This document shows positions 11,301-23,700 of a stretch of DNA of 46,916 nt, piece after piece (position 1 is the stretch's first letter; the number at the start of each line of letters is the position of its first letter). Source of the stretch: Silene noctiflora (Eukaryota > Streptophyta > Magnoliopsida > Caryophyllales > Caryophyllaceae); contig VHZZ01000669.1 in assembly GCA_009801015.1 (NCBI GenBank), positions 77,899-124,814 of the forward strand. The letters are read 5' to 3'. The position numbers and the translations under genes were made by a program. Under the pieces are notes generated by a model, which was not told where the DNA came from, searched no databases, and saw nothing but the letters and a program-made list of their open reading frames with translations.

Positions 11301-12537
11301 GAGGCTGCCAGGATTTGAACCCGTCACACCGGCTTTGATATCATGATAGATGAAATCATCTCTACCAAAACCTTACGGTGATTGTTGAGGCCAAACTATT
11401 ATAATTATTCCTATTACATTCATATTTGGTGCCTCATTTTTCTCTAATGCATTGGGCCTCAATTTATTTTAAAACGCCCCTTGGGTCGAGTCAGCAGCGG
11501 ACAAATAAGTTTGCTACGTTTAAACTCGGGTTGGGTTGGTTTTTGTTCAGCCTATTTTCAGGTTTTATCGAATTGGTTCATGCGGTTTAGTACAGATTCT
11601 CGAATCGGATCAGCTTTTACCAGCTCTACACATTATTCATAATAGATAACTCGACAATCAGCTGTACTTTTTAATTAGACATAAAATCGACAATTTAATT
11701 ATAAAATGGGATGAAGGGAGTAGTTTGTATATGGAGTACGTACTACATACCAATTTTCTACCAAGAAAGTCGGCAATACGACCGCTTGTGACAGCACCAA
11801 GCATTGCACCAATTGTTAATATTGAACCAAACGTTGAGAACTGAAATCATTATTTCAAAAATTAGTTAGACATTCATATTCGTCTTATATACAAATATGA
11901 GCCTATTTAAACCGTTTACATATTAAACGGATACGGATATTGTCTACCTAAAAAGATTACCTGTGCAATGGATAAATTGAGATCTTCCCGGATAGCTGAC
12001 TGAGTAGGTGCTGAGTAACCAACCTACAAAAACATGTGAATTTAAGCTATACAATCACCTACTTTTCCATTTTTTCACACCTTCTTTTCCTTTTCATTTT
12101 GTTACCAGATATTTCGTACGTTGTTCCTAAAATCAAGTCAAAAAAATAAATAAAAGAAAATGTTAAAACCTAATCCCTTAATTTTAAAAAATAATTAGCA
12201 CTAAAATTCTAAAATAATACTCGTTATAAGCATTCGGCTTCTTTTTAAAAATTAAAAAAAAAAGTAAATAAATGATTGAGACGACGTGAATAACAATAAA
12301 TAGTCATTAAAATGTAAAACTTACACAAGTGCCAAAGATGAAGGATCCACAAACAGCAACACAAGTACAAAGCAAAACCATAGCAATAGATCCATCATCA
12401 CTAATCTCACTACCACTTTCATCATTATTTTCATAATCAACATTCTTTCCTTGTTGTTTTACCATTAATGGCGCTTCCAAATCCTCTAACCCCTTATTTT
12501 CGCCATTTCCGACGTCATTACATTGTTCAATTGCCAT
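8382..12537 (-). CDS. ERD6-like sugar transporter (MFS), 16 exons
   Basis: Joining 16 exons by GT-AG sites gives an unbroken 496-residue monosaccharide transporter of the ERD6-like (ESL) group, usually proton-coupled carriers in the tonoplast that release sugars from the vacuole. Exons, in transcript order: 12537-12325, 12023-11961, 11840-11751, 10977-10918, 10658-10593, 10483-10418, 10290-10215, 10119-10055, 9946-9854, 9754-9674, 9593-9399, 9308-9249, 9142-9089, 8995-8936, 8744-8630, 8515-8382. Hallmarks: [15 protein letters not shown] after helix 1, [10 protein letters not shown] (residues 112-121), [29 protein letters not shown] and [11 protein letters not shown] near the end. The acidic N-terminus contains EDLEAPLM, which could serve as a dileucine-type vacuolar sorting signal. 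The many short exons are normal for the family. Intron 3 (773 bases) holds decayed repeats. The paralogue number cannot be assigned from sequence alone. Confidence 0.95.
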
Positions 12538-12655
12538 TATCTTCCACACTACTCGTATTTTTTAAAAATTGGGACAGCAGTGAATAATCCCTTAACGTGT
12601 ATCGACTACAACTAATGAATGGGATACACGAGAAATAAGGAGGAGTGGAACGGAG

Positions 12656-12664
12656 ATATTTATA
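12656..12664 (-). promoter_or_regulatory. Probable TATA box of the sugar transporter gene
   Basis: On the minus strand TATAAATAT lies about 120 bases before the ATG at 12537, flanked by C-rich sequence. Position and sequence fit a plant core promoter. Confidence 0.6.
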
Positions 12665-13248
12665 GGTGGAGAAAAAGTATGGGAGTAGAAATAAAAAAGT
12701 GAAGATATTTTAGGAGTTTGTCAACAAGTGAAAGTAGAAACAACAAAGATTTGTGTATATTATGGTGGTACGTATAAATAAAAGGATGAAGGCAACTAGT
12801 TGTGTTGCATGTGACCTTCATATTAGCTGTCATTGACGTGTACGTAATAATAAGTTTATCTAAATGTCTTAGCCGTCTAAATAATGAATTGAATCGTAAA
12901 TCATATCGTATAGGAAATTTTGTGATAATTTAGCGATTATAGAGGATATATAGTCGGGTTTGGTACTATATGATGATCTAGTGTTATAATCGGATAGCGG
13001 TTAGTGGAGTATTGAAATCTTATCGCTTATTGGATAATTGGATAATTGAATTAATATTAATTCAGTCTTTATATATCTTTAAAACTCCTATGATAAAAGA
13101 AACTCACTCCAACTACATTAAAATTGAGTTAATAACAATTTTGATTATGTCGCTTTATAACTTTATTAGTCTCGAAAATATCATATTACACAAATCATAA
13201 ATCGTATATTCCGAAATATGTAGGGTGTTTCCGAGTTCCGACTTAATT
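12665..13248. other. Promoter-side intergenic DNA of the sugar transporter
   Basis: AT-rich upstream DNA of the minus-strand transporter. No specific cis-element stands out beyond the TATA box. No gene is seen. Confidence 0.4.
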
Positions 13249-13271
13249 AAAAAAAAAAAAAAAAAAAAAAA
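13249..13271. repeat. A23 homopolymer tract
   Basis: An uninterrupted run of 23 adenines, 34 bases before the Helitron end. It could be the tail of a decayed LINE or SINE, but no such body is recognisable upstream. Confidence 0.6.
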
Positions 13272-13305
13272 GAAGAGTATCGACATAGTGATTTACTCTT
13301 TTGAA

Positions 13306-13974
13306 CTAGTATAGATCCCGTGCAATGCGCGGTATATAGAGTTTTTATTTTTTTAGTTTATTATTTTAAATTTTTAAATTTTCACTTCATTAATATTTAA
13401 TATTTCATTCCATTATTTTTTGATATGAAACAAAAAAAATTGAAATGGAAAACTAACCAAAAAGAATTAAGTTAAGTTGTGATTTTTTTTAATGAATTTG
13501 TTTTTTGTCACGAAACTAATAGTAAGTACATGTGAAGTTATTCTTTAAGGTAATAATTATTTCATTACTGAAAAAATTTAGTAATTTATAGTTTATAATT
13601 TAATACCAATTTTATTTTATTATAGTGAAAAAAATCATAATTTTGAATTTAATTAAAATATTCGAGTATAATTATAATTATATTAAGATTATATTTTAAG
13701 AAAAAAGATAATAGTTTATTAAAAAAATCAATTATGTCCTTATGAAAATAGATGCATTTTTGAGGGAAAACTAAGAGAATTATTATTCTCTTAGTGGTAA
13801 GGAAAAAATCATAATTATAAATTTTATTAAAAGATTAGAGTTTAATTATAAGCATAGATTCATTGAAAAGATAATAATAATGCAATGAATAAAAATTTAC
13901 TTATCACCTTATTTAGTTAGATGCTTTTTTGAGGGAAAACTAAGAGAATTTTTATTCTCTTAGTAGTAATGGGA
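13306..13974 (-). mobile_element. Probable non-autonomous Helitron, 669 bp
   Basis: Read on the minus strand, the element begins TCCCATTACTACTAAGAG and ends with a GC-rich hairpin (CCGCGCATTGCACGGG) followed 7 bases later by CTAG, with the CTAG at 13309-13306. The flanking bases are A (complement of 13975) and T (complement of 13305), giving the A-T target without duplication that Helitrons use. A TC start, a CTRR end and a 3' subterminal hairpin are the defining Helitron features. Near its 5' end it has CTAAGAGAAT hairpins at 13770-13793 and 13940-13963, part of a roughly 170-base internal duplication. It has no coding capacity. Confidence 0.6.
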
Positions 13975-16320
13975 TTCTCAAGTCTTTTTCGTATTTCTTG
14001 GGCAATATTATTTTTTTCGGCTAGTTTGATTCATGTTTTAGTATTAAAGTTTTTTTACACGTACTCCGTATCTTTTAGCGCAAACATTACGAAACTAATA
14101 AAAAAAGACTTACAAAGTCATTTCATTAACCATGGTAAAATGAAATTTTACCGCTTAAGATGGGTGATAGTGTCAAATAATGTCGGGTCAAATACGTCCG
14201 GATACACGAGTACTTAAAAGTTGGTAGCACTGGTTTTAAAGCCGTGTATTTAAAATCGAGTTTCCGCAAATTAGAATGACGATCAGATTGAATAAAAAGT
14301 TAGGCAGCTAAATAAAAGAGGTTTAAAATTACTTAGTCGTAATTTGGTGTAACAGATGATTGGATAAACAAGCCAAATTGCGGGGACACAAAATCATATC
14401 ATCAACTTGTTTTTACTAGATTTTGCATGTGGGACTAGTAGGCATGACATAAGTCATAACAAAGGTGCATCCAAAAATTCAATATAAAAAATGTTATTTT
14501 AAATAAATAATTTCACTCAAATTTTTGTTCAACATAGATTGAATATTTTAATCGAGTGGTCCAATCCCCAATAAGACCATAATTGTTACTCGCATAGACA
14601 GATATGATATCGAAGAGATCTTATCTTAATGTAGTGGATCGAGCTATGTCGAGAAGGTATCCCACCCCCATCAGTTTTTTCTTCATATTTCAGTGGTGAA
14701 ATTATCATTCCCCCATAACTTAGTGATTGGGGCTTAATTTCAACTCATTTTGTTCAGTTCAGCTCATCTCTTTACAAATTAACTCTTATTTCAGTTCAGT
14801 TCAGCTCTTCTCTTCATAAATTAAACTCTTACTTTAGTTCAATTCCGTTCACTCTATTAAGTTTAGTTTAGTTTAATTCAGTTCTTTAAATCTAGTTCAA
14901 CTATTTTCACTTAAAATACAGAGCCTCGGGATTTGATGTAACTTAATTTAAGCAAAATTAGGCTTAAATAACACAATTAATTAAACTGATTAAGTGAAAT
15001 GAATATAATTCGAGTAGAATCATAGTGAAAATTAACGATTATCCTCTTGTAAGTTGTAAAAGAAAACCTAAAGATGATCTAAAAAAAAAGTGTAATTGAA
15101 CGTAAACCTTAAAATTAATGAAGGTGTATTAGGTGTACGTGAGATGTTGTTGGTGCATGAATGCATGATTAATCATGTGAGCGCAGTCGTGGATCTGACG
15201 GGGATTGACGAGTATTTTGTTTTATCTTCAATCATTGAGCAAAGTTTTTTCGATTTAGCCACAATGCTTCCAATTATTAGCTTTTCAGGACCTGTACTTT
15301 GCCAATTTAATTGCTGCTCAACCACAGTCTAAACGTAACTAAACTACTTCTCCACGCCAATCTTTTGAGGTCTTTACATGTCCGTGAGAAGACCGGTATA
15401 AACCTTATTCGAGTTCCCGCTCAATTCATGGAAGATAATCTCATAAATTGTGATTTTTTAAAGGGCGTTTTGGTTATCTCAAATTTTACAAAATGAAGTA
15501 CTCCGTATTTAAAATATCCTTAAACAAAATATCATAGAGGGGTATATTGGTCATTCAAAATCCGTCCTTTATTTCTCACCAAATTTACTTATTTACCCTC
15601 AAACAAAATATCATAGAGGGGTATATTGATATTTAGAAATTAAAATCCTGTGAATTTGCTTAGTTTAATTAAACAAAACATGTCAATTTAATTCATGGGA
15701 AAAACAAACTGATCCAAGGTCATTAAGCGTGTTTTTGTTATTTCATATGAATTGTATGTATGAATTGGAATCCTATTAATCATAAACTGGCACATAGTTA
15801 ATTACATTCAGGCATAAACCAAACGAACACTTGACTATAATATAAACAAGTGATTTTATGGAAGACTTTCTTATAAATATAAGCTACTTAATATATCAGG
15901 TCGTCAATTAAATTATTCATTGATTTCGTTTTCCTTGATCAACAGTTCCCACAAAGGGCACAAGTAACCTTATTCTTGGGATGAGCAAAACTTTGGTTAT
16001 TCGAATCAATCCAATATCCGTCAGAGTTTGGATGTTTAAACCGAAAATAAAGTTTGGATCTGGTATCTAATCCCATTTTTAAATATTTGAATTAGATATG
16101 GATATGAGATTTACAACGTTTGGATGTCAAAACTGATCCAACAATATATTTCCTATGTACAGACTATTCTTGTATTTTGTAATGGATAGATTTTACAGGT
16201 GTATTTAGATTGTGATACTCAAAATATGGTTGTTCGAATTTTTCTATGTTTTTTTTATTAAAATGGAATTGTTTTAATTTTTCGTGTTTGTAAAATTTTC
16301 AACATTACTTTTATGTATAA
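13975..16320. other. Intergenic, repeat-derived, no gene
   Basis: No supported coding frame. It holds a tract of TTCAGTTCAG-like repeats at about 14735-14900 and a 28-base direct repeat (copies start at 15522 and 15601). The rest is AT-rich. Short open frames here lack any family resemblance. Confidence 0.5.
15522..15628 (+). repeat. 28-base direct repeat, 79-base spacing
   Basis: The same 28-base block (containing ATCATAGAGGGGTATATT) begins at 15522 and again at 15601. The sequence between and beyond the copies does not repeat, so this is a short segmental duplication and not a tandem array. Confidence 0.6.
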
Positions 16321-17298
16321 TGTAACACCCCGTGTTTTATAATAATATTTTATTCGAAAGTTCCTTATTTAATTAATTACTTTTGAGTTTAATAATGTAT
16401 TTTTAATATAAGTATTCATCGGTTTCGTTTCTTTATTTTATTATTCTCGTTTTGATCTACTTTTGGATGGGTTAAAATGTCCGAGCATGATTTGACTATT
16501 TTAATTTAATAACTACTTTTTTTATATAAGTTCTCTAAGCGTTTTAATATGGTTCAATCCAATTTGTAATCAGATAATTCATTATATGAGCTAATGAACC
16601 CTAAGCCCATTAGTTAATCCCCTTATAAAAAAATTTAACCTAGCAAGAAATTAGGTCATTCATTTGTTTTGTGCGTCATATGTCGCTGCAAGCTCTCTCC
16701 ATCTTTTCTCTCTTTTGTTCTCTTTTCTCTCTTTAACTCCATTGTTGTGCATCTTTCCTCCTTCCCAATTCAAAAGAAATAATATATGGCTCAACCTTTA
16801 CAACATATACTTCTTTAAATATTTTTTTGAGGATTATTTGTATGTACCTTTAGACCTACCTTTAAGGTCTCTTATTTTAATGGGTAAACAAGAAGAAAGG
16901 TCTTTTTTTGGTGAATTCATGGATTTGGATTCGGGTGTTCTCTAAAGTCGATTTTTGGGGATGTTGACACGTGTCGGAGACAAGTCTTGGTTGGTCGTAT
17001 TCTTTATGGACGTTTTCATTAATTGCTAAAAAGGTAACTAGGTGTTTCTCTTTTAATTGTGTTTGTACTAATTGATGTGATTTACATGATTTAATGATTG
17101 ATTTGTATGAATTGGTACTTGTTAAATTATTTATTATCATGATTTATTATGTTTCATATGTTTGTATATGTTTTAATGCTAATAATATATCGTATGTTAT
17201 TTATATGTTTATTTGTTTATTTTGGGTGTCATGAGCGCAATTAGGGTTTACGAATGAAACCATAGTAGCGGCATGATAGGCAACCAAGAGTGGGATTC

Positions 17299-17662
17299 AA
17301 AGTTGTAACTAAAGCTAGTATAACCTTGATGAGGATTCGAGTGTTATAGCCGAAGTTAGTACAACTTTGGATCGTTACTCAAGTTATGGCTGAAACAGGT
17401 ATAACCTTGGAAATACGAATCAAGGTTATAGCTGAATCTACTATAACATTAGATACGAGTTAAGGTTATAGCTGAGACTAACGTAACCTTGCGCTTATGG
17501 CTCAAGGCTATGGTTGGAACTAGTATAACTTTGAATTTCGTGTCAAGGTTATAGTTGAGGTTAGTATAACATCACAGGTAATTGTCGAAGTTATAGTCGA
17601 GGTTACTATAACCATTAACCTCGCATCAAGAGTTCATGTTATGGCTCAAGGTTACTATAACC
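17299..17662 (+). repeat. Degenerate ~41-base minisatellite inside the solo LTR
   Basis: About eight to nine diverged units of 40-42 bases, typified by AAGGTTATAGCTGA followed by a TATAACCTT-like half, lie head to tail. Each unit carries the inverted pair AAGGTTAT / ATAACCTT, so each could fold as a hairpin. The best-preserved units start near 17423, 17463, 17505 and 17546. Confidence 0.65.
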
Positions 17663-17700
17663 TTGGTTGTTAGTACTTCCTTCACATGTTGTGTTGTGCT

Positions 17701-18240
17701 CAGTTATAGTATAATACTATGTTTGCATATCTCTTTGGTTACTCTTGTTCATATGGTAAGTATGATAGTCAGTAATACTATTTACGAGTTGAGTCGTGAT
17801 GTTGTTCACGCATGTTGGTACAGTCAGTTATATTGTGCATCTGTTTGTTGGCTAGTGGTATAAATGACGGTGGTATCAGTTATATACTATCGGAATGAAC
17901 TAACGCCACCCATTGATGTGAGATTTATTTTGTTCTATGTTCGAGGTTGGCCAGAGTCGTCAGTTATACGCTCTGGGTCCCAAGTGTCGTTCGGTGTACA
18001 TTTATTGCATGGAGAGGTCTGGCCAGGCCTTTGGCATATAGACAGTGGTGATACGCCATACATAGTACCGTGGAGTATCGGTTATATACTTCACAACGAC
18101 GGGGAGTCAGTTATACGATCCGCCAATCAGGGTATCAATTATATACTCTGACAGGTTGGAGTGTCAGTTATATACTCGAGCCGGTGTTCGTTTTATACCC
18201 TATGCGTAGTGTATTGAAGTATTTGTTATATGCTCCGATC
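17701..18240 (+). repeat. Dispersed CAGTTATA(T)AC motif array inside the solo LTR
   Basis: Variants of GTCAGTTATATACTC occur at about 17701, 17825, 17876, 17961, 18078, 18108, 18136 and 18166, spaced 28 to 124 bases apart, so the motif is frequent but not strictly periodic. This explains the long open but meaningless frames in the area. Confidence 0.5.
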
Positions 18241-18816
18241 GATATGATGTGTGGTATTCACTCTTTTCGCTATGCTTTGATGCTAGCTTTGTGCCTTATG
18301 TTGCTATGGATCGTGTTCTACTTAGGTTTGTGAGTGTCCATGGTCTAGTGGTCGCATATGGTTTAGGATCTAATGGTTTCCTTTGTCTAGCATTGAGAAC
18401 GTTGCAGTATGTCAAGTTGATATCGAGTTTTTATGAGTATAGATGGTCTCGCATGTTAACTGGTTTTGCATTTCAATTGTTATTGATTGTTGGTTATACT
18501 CAATTGTTGTAAACATGACTGAGGGAGCATCTAATTACTCCCGATTGGTTGTCGACCCCCATTCTCAGGTTGTTCAGATTGTTGCTGACTGGTTGATGCT
18601 TGCTTGGGGAATGTGCGGTGCGAGCTTAATAAATTGTTAGGAGTTTGCTTTTGTTTGAGAACCATTTGAATAATGTATTAGTTTTGCTTTCGGTTTTAGT
18701 ATCGATCCGTACTGGTCAGGTGTTTCCGCCACCTTGACCTTATTATCATTGTCATACTCTGATATTTATTTATATTACGTTTTTCTTTATGGTATAATTC
18801 GGGTTGTTACATATAA

Positions 18817-20737
18817 CTTATGAGTTGAGCTCTATATATATATGGTACGACAAGCAAAATCAGGGTTCAAAATTCAAATATAAGAATAACACGAAAGTAG
18901 TGTATAAATTATATAACATGTCAACAGTAAATGGAGTGGAAATAAATAAAAAAAAAACGTAGAGGCTATCTAATCGTTATTTTATCAACTTTTGCACTTT
19001 ACTAGTTTACTACAATTGATTACTAAAGGCCGCTATGAGTGAGCATAATTGAGTGTTTGATTAAAAAAACTTTCTAAAATGTACCCACACTTATTACTTG
19101 ATATTTGGATAGTGGATATTCTTATTCAAGTCAAATAACGTAAATTATAGACATAGAAGGTTGAGGAGAATGAGTCTTTATCATTAGAGTATATGTCAAT
19201 TTTAGCTTTTGACCCTTTACGATATTGCATGGGCTCGTCGCACATTTGTCTGATCGAGAGAAGCTTATTTGTGTTATAACTGAGGTGCTTTATCCGTTTT
19301 TGGTTTTATTGCTTGTTGCGATCAAAATTTGTTTTTTCTGGAATCTCAAAAGCAAGCATGACATCGTTATGAACATAAAGGCCTAAAATATAAGACCCTA
19401 AAAAGAGACTGACCCAACTTAAATGAGATGTGATAACTTCTTTGTGGTCATTGAAGTAAGGTTGATGAGAATGGTTGTCCACACACCACACAATTGTTTA
19501 CTACAAACTATTCAAATGAAGAATAGCTCAATTGGGACTATTTTATTGAGACGAAACTAACCGGGATAAAACAATCCTGCACGTGACATGGTCACCACCG
19601 TTCACATTTATACTGGGGATAATTTGGGCGACTTAAGCCAAATACTATTTGGATCAACTTTCTCAAGTACTGGAACATATTCTTCCTTGCATGTTCAAAT
19701 TATCTCATATATAGTTATCGAGGTCGATTGAGTTTCACGGGATCTAGGTATAATTATAACTGACCCGCCCGAAATCCAACTCGACAAAACCGAAGAATTG
19801 AACAACCCAAACCAACTCTAGTTATTTTCAACTTGACGCCTGATACGAATTGATGATCAGTGAATCAAACCCGAATCTACCGATATGACCCGATAAAATT
19901 GATGACAAATATTTATTAAGTTTAATATCGATCAGAATGAAAGTGATTTAAAGTTTTGTTCGATACGTTTGACTTAATAATGATGTAATCAAACCAAATA
20001 ATAATCGGAAAAAAGTTGACGTAATACGCTAAATCAACAAAACCTGCTAACATGACCCAACCCGGTTCATCAATTTAATCAAAATGGACCGTCCAATAAC
20101 AACCCGACTCAAACCCGAGTTGACCCAAAAGGGTAGTTTAACGCTATATGTCCCGTACCTAATATGACCCGATCGTCACCTTTGGGTGAAAGTCATGCAC
20201 CCCGCCAGGCCGTGTAAGTATTGGCCAACCCACATGGGAAGGCCTATACTAAAATCCAGCCCAAATTATATCGAGGCCCAAACCCCCTCACTCTCTAATC
20301 TTTCCTCTCCCTGGCACAATGGCACAGTGGGCCCTTTACTTGCGGCCTTGATTACGTCAAAAACGCACCTGTTATCTTGGAAATTCGATGCCTTCCAAAA
20401 CCAGAACACGCAAAAAGTATTTCTTTCCCAAAATAAAATAAAATCAGCACATAAAAATTCTCCCAATTTCTAACTTACTCCAATTTGACTCATTTCAATC
20501 TGCTCTTCATTTTATTGGTCAGTCTTATACTCAATCTCTTTTAATTACGCATTTTTGTTCTTCAATTGATCAACTGTTTATTGCATAACTGCGCTGTATA
20601 TTTGACCATTTCCATTTCATTGCTACTCAATTTGATCAATTTTGGATGAAATTTGTTGATTGTTTAATTGAGGTTTATTATGTGTGTTTTGTAGCCGAAA
20701 CAAAGCGAATTGTGCTGCTGGTGGTGGCGGTGTTGCA
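18817..20737. other. Intergenic / promoter region upstream of the CBS-PB1 gene
   Basis: No supported gene. About 19755-20170 is a patch of degenerate GACCCG/CGGGTC motifs. The final 300 bases before 20738 are pyrimidine-rich with no stop-free family match and probably contain the promoter and leader of the CBS-PB1 gene. Confidence 0.5.
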
Positions 20738-23700
20738 ATGTCGACCAACAGGAGAAGTATCTCGTTGTATTCGAGGAATAAAGCTGCACCAAATGTTGAC
20801 AACTCCGATAGAAAGTCATTCTCCTTGCAACGACCTATGTATGATTCGCTTTCGATTGCGAAACGGTTTTACAGGAGACTTACTCTTGTTTGTTTCTTGA
20901 TTCACAATTTGCTTGCCTTCTGATATTTTTTTTTTTTGTAAGACCAATTCAATTACAAATTATAGCCGTCTCAATCATTTATTTACCTTTTTTTATTATT
21001 TGCGAGGAGTATTTTAATCAAAGGTAAACAATTGGAATGAATGGAGTAACTTTTAGCTGGTAACCGTTCTCATAAGTTTAGGACTATTTATGACTTCTGT
21101 TGACCTGTTAAATGTTATAGGATGTAAATAATTAGGAGTTAGCTTTTGTTGACATTATGACTCTTTATGTTGTTAGATAAGTTGGGACTTGGACATCATA
21201 TATAAAGGTCACTAGTCATGTTGGATAAGCGTGATTGTGTGCTTAATATCCCGAGTTAAGCATAGATTGAAATCTTAGTTAGTAGCTGAGTGTTGGAGGA
21301 TTGACAATTGTATTATTGTTAGTGATTGAATAATAATACAAGTTGGGTTGTGGGTTAATCCCATAACAAAAATATTGTGTCTTTGCATCTTTATATTATT
21401 TGTACCAAAAACCCGAACAATAATCTTATTGATTGAGATTAATGTTCAAAATCAAGATTTTGGCAAAAAATGTTTGAGGCTGTCATTTACTTATCATAAA
21501 ACCGATTTATTTTGTGATCCAAATTACCCTTTGTATGTTTTTAAATAACTCTTTTAATGCTGATAGCTATCTAGTCATAGTCACCGTGTTACTATTAGCA
21601 ACAAGATGTTCTCATACTAATTTGTTTTAAGACTTTTGGATGAGATTAACAGCCTAACAGTTAGGCTGTGTACTGAGCGATCGCCCATAGGCCACATGCT
21701 ACAGGACATAGTAACAGTGTCTCTTGAGACTCTCAGGAAAGATTTATCCGAGCTGTCTGGATTCTGGATTTGTTTAGCATTGGGTGAAATTTTTCTATAG
21801 TGAACAATTTTTATCTGTCAATCTAGCCTTCCCTTTTCTATGTACTTATGAATTAGAGCATGACAAGACTGAATTTTCTAGTTTATATGAATATTTGGTA
21901 ATGTAAGTTAGTATAGGTGGGATTTCATGTTCTTTTTTAGTTTTCTTCAAATATGAGCAATATATGATCAAACTCACATGTAAGTGAGGTGGATATGCTT
22001 GGCCGATATAGGCTCATTAGATTTTTGTGCAGAGTAATGCAAGGAATCATTTTTGTTCCATAAAAACCTTTGTGTATGAACACTGTAGACTCCCTCTATG
22101 CGTTCTGCAAGGAAAGTCGAGTAAATGTGATAACATGTCTTTTCTTCTTTCGAGTGCTTGTTGCTTTCTTATAACGGGATTTTGGCTAACCTGCCTTCTA
22201 ATTAATACCCAATAAAATGTTCAGCTCTCTGACCGTATCATGACTTTCTATGTGCTTAGAGTGTTTGTAAGATGAGTAATACCTTTAAAAAGCGAGTCAG
22301 CTCCCAATATAGTCTCTTCGGCACCTTCAAAGAGCTAAGATTTTCTGAATTCAGGAGTTTAACTGGGGAGAGAACAGTAAAGCGGTTGCGACTTTCGAGG
22401 GCTCTTACTGTTCCTGAAACTACAACTGTATATGACGCTTGTCAACGAATGGCTGCTCGCAGAGTGGATGCTGTGTTGATAACTGATTCAAATGCTTTAC
22501 TCTGTGGGATTCTTACAGCCAAGGTTCATAGTTACTCTTTTTGCAGCATTAGTTTATTGACATTTGAAAATCAGGTTATGTTTCATGTTGTATTTGCTTG
22601 AGTTTGTACTTTCTAATGTAATCTTGTATTGTACATCAAGGATATCGCTGTAAGAGTAATAGCTAAGGAGCTAAATCTTGAGGAGAGTCCTGTTTCAAAA
22701 GTGATGACCAGAAATCCTGCATTTGTTCTTTCCGACACATTTGCTGTAGAAGCATTGCAGAAAATGGTTCAAGGTGCAGATAACAATACATCATAGCTAC
22801 TTTGAGTTGGTTAACTCATATTATGCTTTATAGGTTCTTCAAAACTCAAAAGTTCACCTGATCCTTGCCATTCCTCTGCAGGAAAGTTCAGACATCTGCC
22901 AGTGGTAGATAATGGACAGGTTGTCGCTCTACTTGATATAGCAAAATGCTTATATGACGCTATTGCGCGCATGGAAAGGGCTGCTGAAAAAGGCAAGGCT
23001 ATTGTTGCAGCCGTTGAGGGCGTTGAAAAAAACTGGGGTTCATCAGCTTCTGGTTAGTTTAGGGCTTGACATTAATGGAATTGTGTTTATGCAGAGTAAA
23101 TATTGTTGTTTAATGAGTTTTTTTTTTGTTAATTATTTGGTCCCTTATACCCAGACGGGGGAGCTACATAGTAGCAAGGGGTAGCACTTGGCCACTCGCT
23201 ACCCCAAATCCCAAAAAGTTAATTAAAATTGCTAATTTCTGCTACCCAAAATCCTCTTAAAATGCGGTCTTAGCAAAGATATTAAAATACAAGAAGAAAT
23301 TTTGCTACTCAAAATTTAGTTTCCGGCTATTCCCATTCCCCCAGGCCCCAGACGTGTTTTCTCTGAAATTTAAGGCAGTTGTTTTGCTGAATGTTGGCAA
23401 TCTTATGTTGATTACAGGCAATAACACTTTCATTGATGTACTGAGGGAGCACGTATTTAAGCCTTCTTTGTCTACAATTTTATCTGAGCATTCAAAGTAG
23501 GTAATATCTCTTCTGTTTGGAAGTTTCTTTTTGGCATATTATGCCTTTATGTTAATTTAATCTAATGCACCTGGAAGCTGCTTTCTCAGGCTCATCACAG
23601 TATCACCAACTGACACAGTTTTATCAGTAGCAAAGAAGATGCTTGAATATCAGTTGAGCTGTGCTATTGTGGCTGTAGAAAATAGACCAAAGGGGATCTT

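Larger units (their letters stand above)
16321..18811. mobile_element. Solo LTR of an LTR retrotransposon, 2.5 kb, TSD TATAA
   Basis: The element starts TGTAACACCCCG and ends GGGTTGTTACA, an imperfect inverted pair of the TG...CA type. It is flanked by identical 5-mers TATAA at 16316-16320 and 18812-18816, the 5-bp duplication made by LTR-retrotransposon integrase. No gag, protease, reverse transcriptase or integrase frame occurs inside or beside it, so it is a solo LTR left by recombination between the two LTRs. TTATAAAA at 16623-16630 could be its own TATA box. A 41-base minisatellite (17299-17662) and an array of AGTTATAT motifs (17701-18240) fill the middle. Its length and TGTAACACCC terminus suggest a Ty3/gypsy element, but the lineage cannot be fixed without the internal region. 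Confidence 0.8.

Noticed and set aside
11290..11345. tRNA-like T-arm sequence (GGATTTGAACCC)
   Set aside because: No cloverleaf could be built around it. It lies in decayed repeat DNA of the transporter's intron 3, and the nearby GGCTTTGATATCATG looks like a reversed retroelement primer site.
17299..17662. Regularly spaced repeats resembling a CRISPR array
   Set aside because: The units are contiguous and diverged, with no unique spacers, and the genome is a plant nuclear one.
17636..18640. Several overlapping open frames of 60-95 codons on the plus strand
   Set aside because: They lie inside the solo LTR and its motif arrays, are rich in Tyr, Ser and Leu as repeats of GTTATAT would give, and match no protein family.
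20186..20473. 95-codon frame upstream of the CBS-PB1 gene
   Set aside because: No recognisable family, and overlapped by a similar antisense frame. It is more likely promoter-side DNA.
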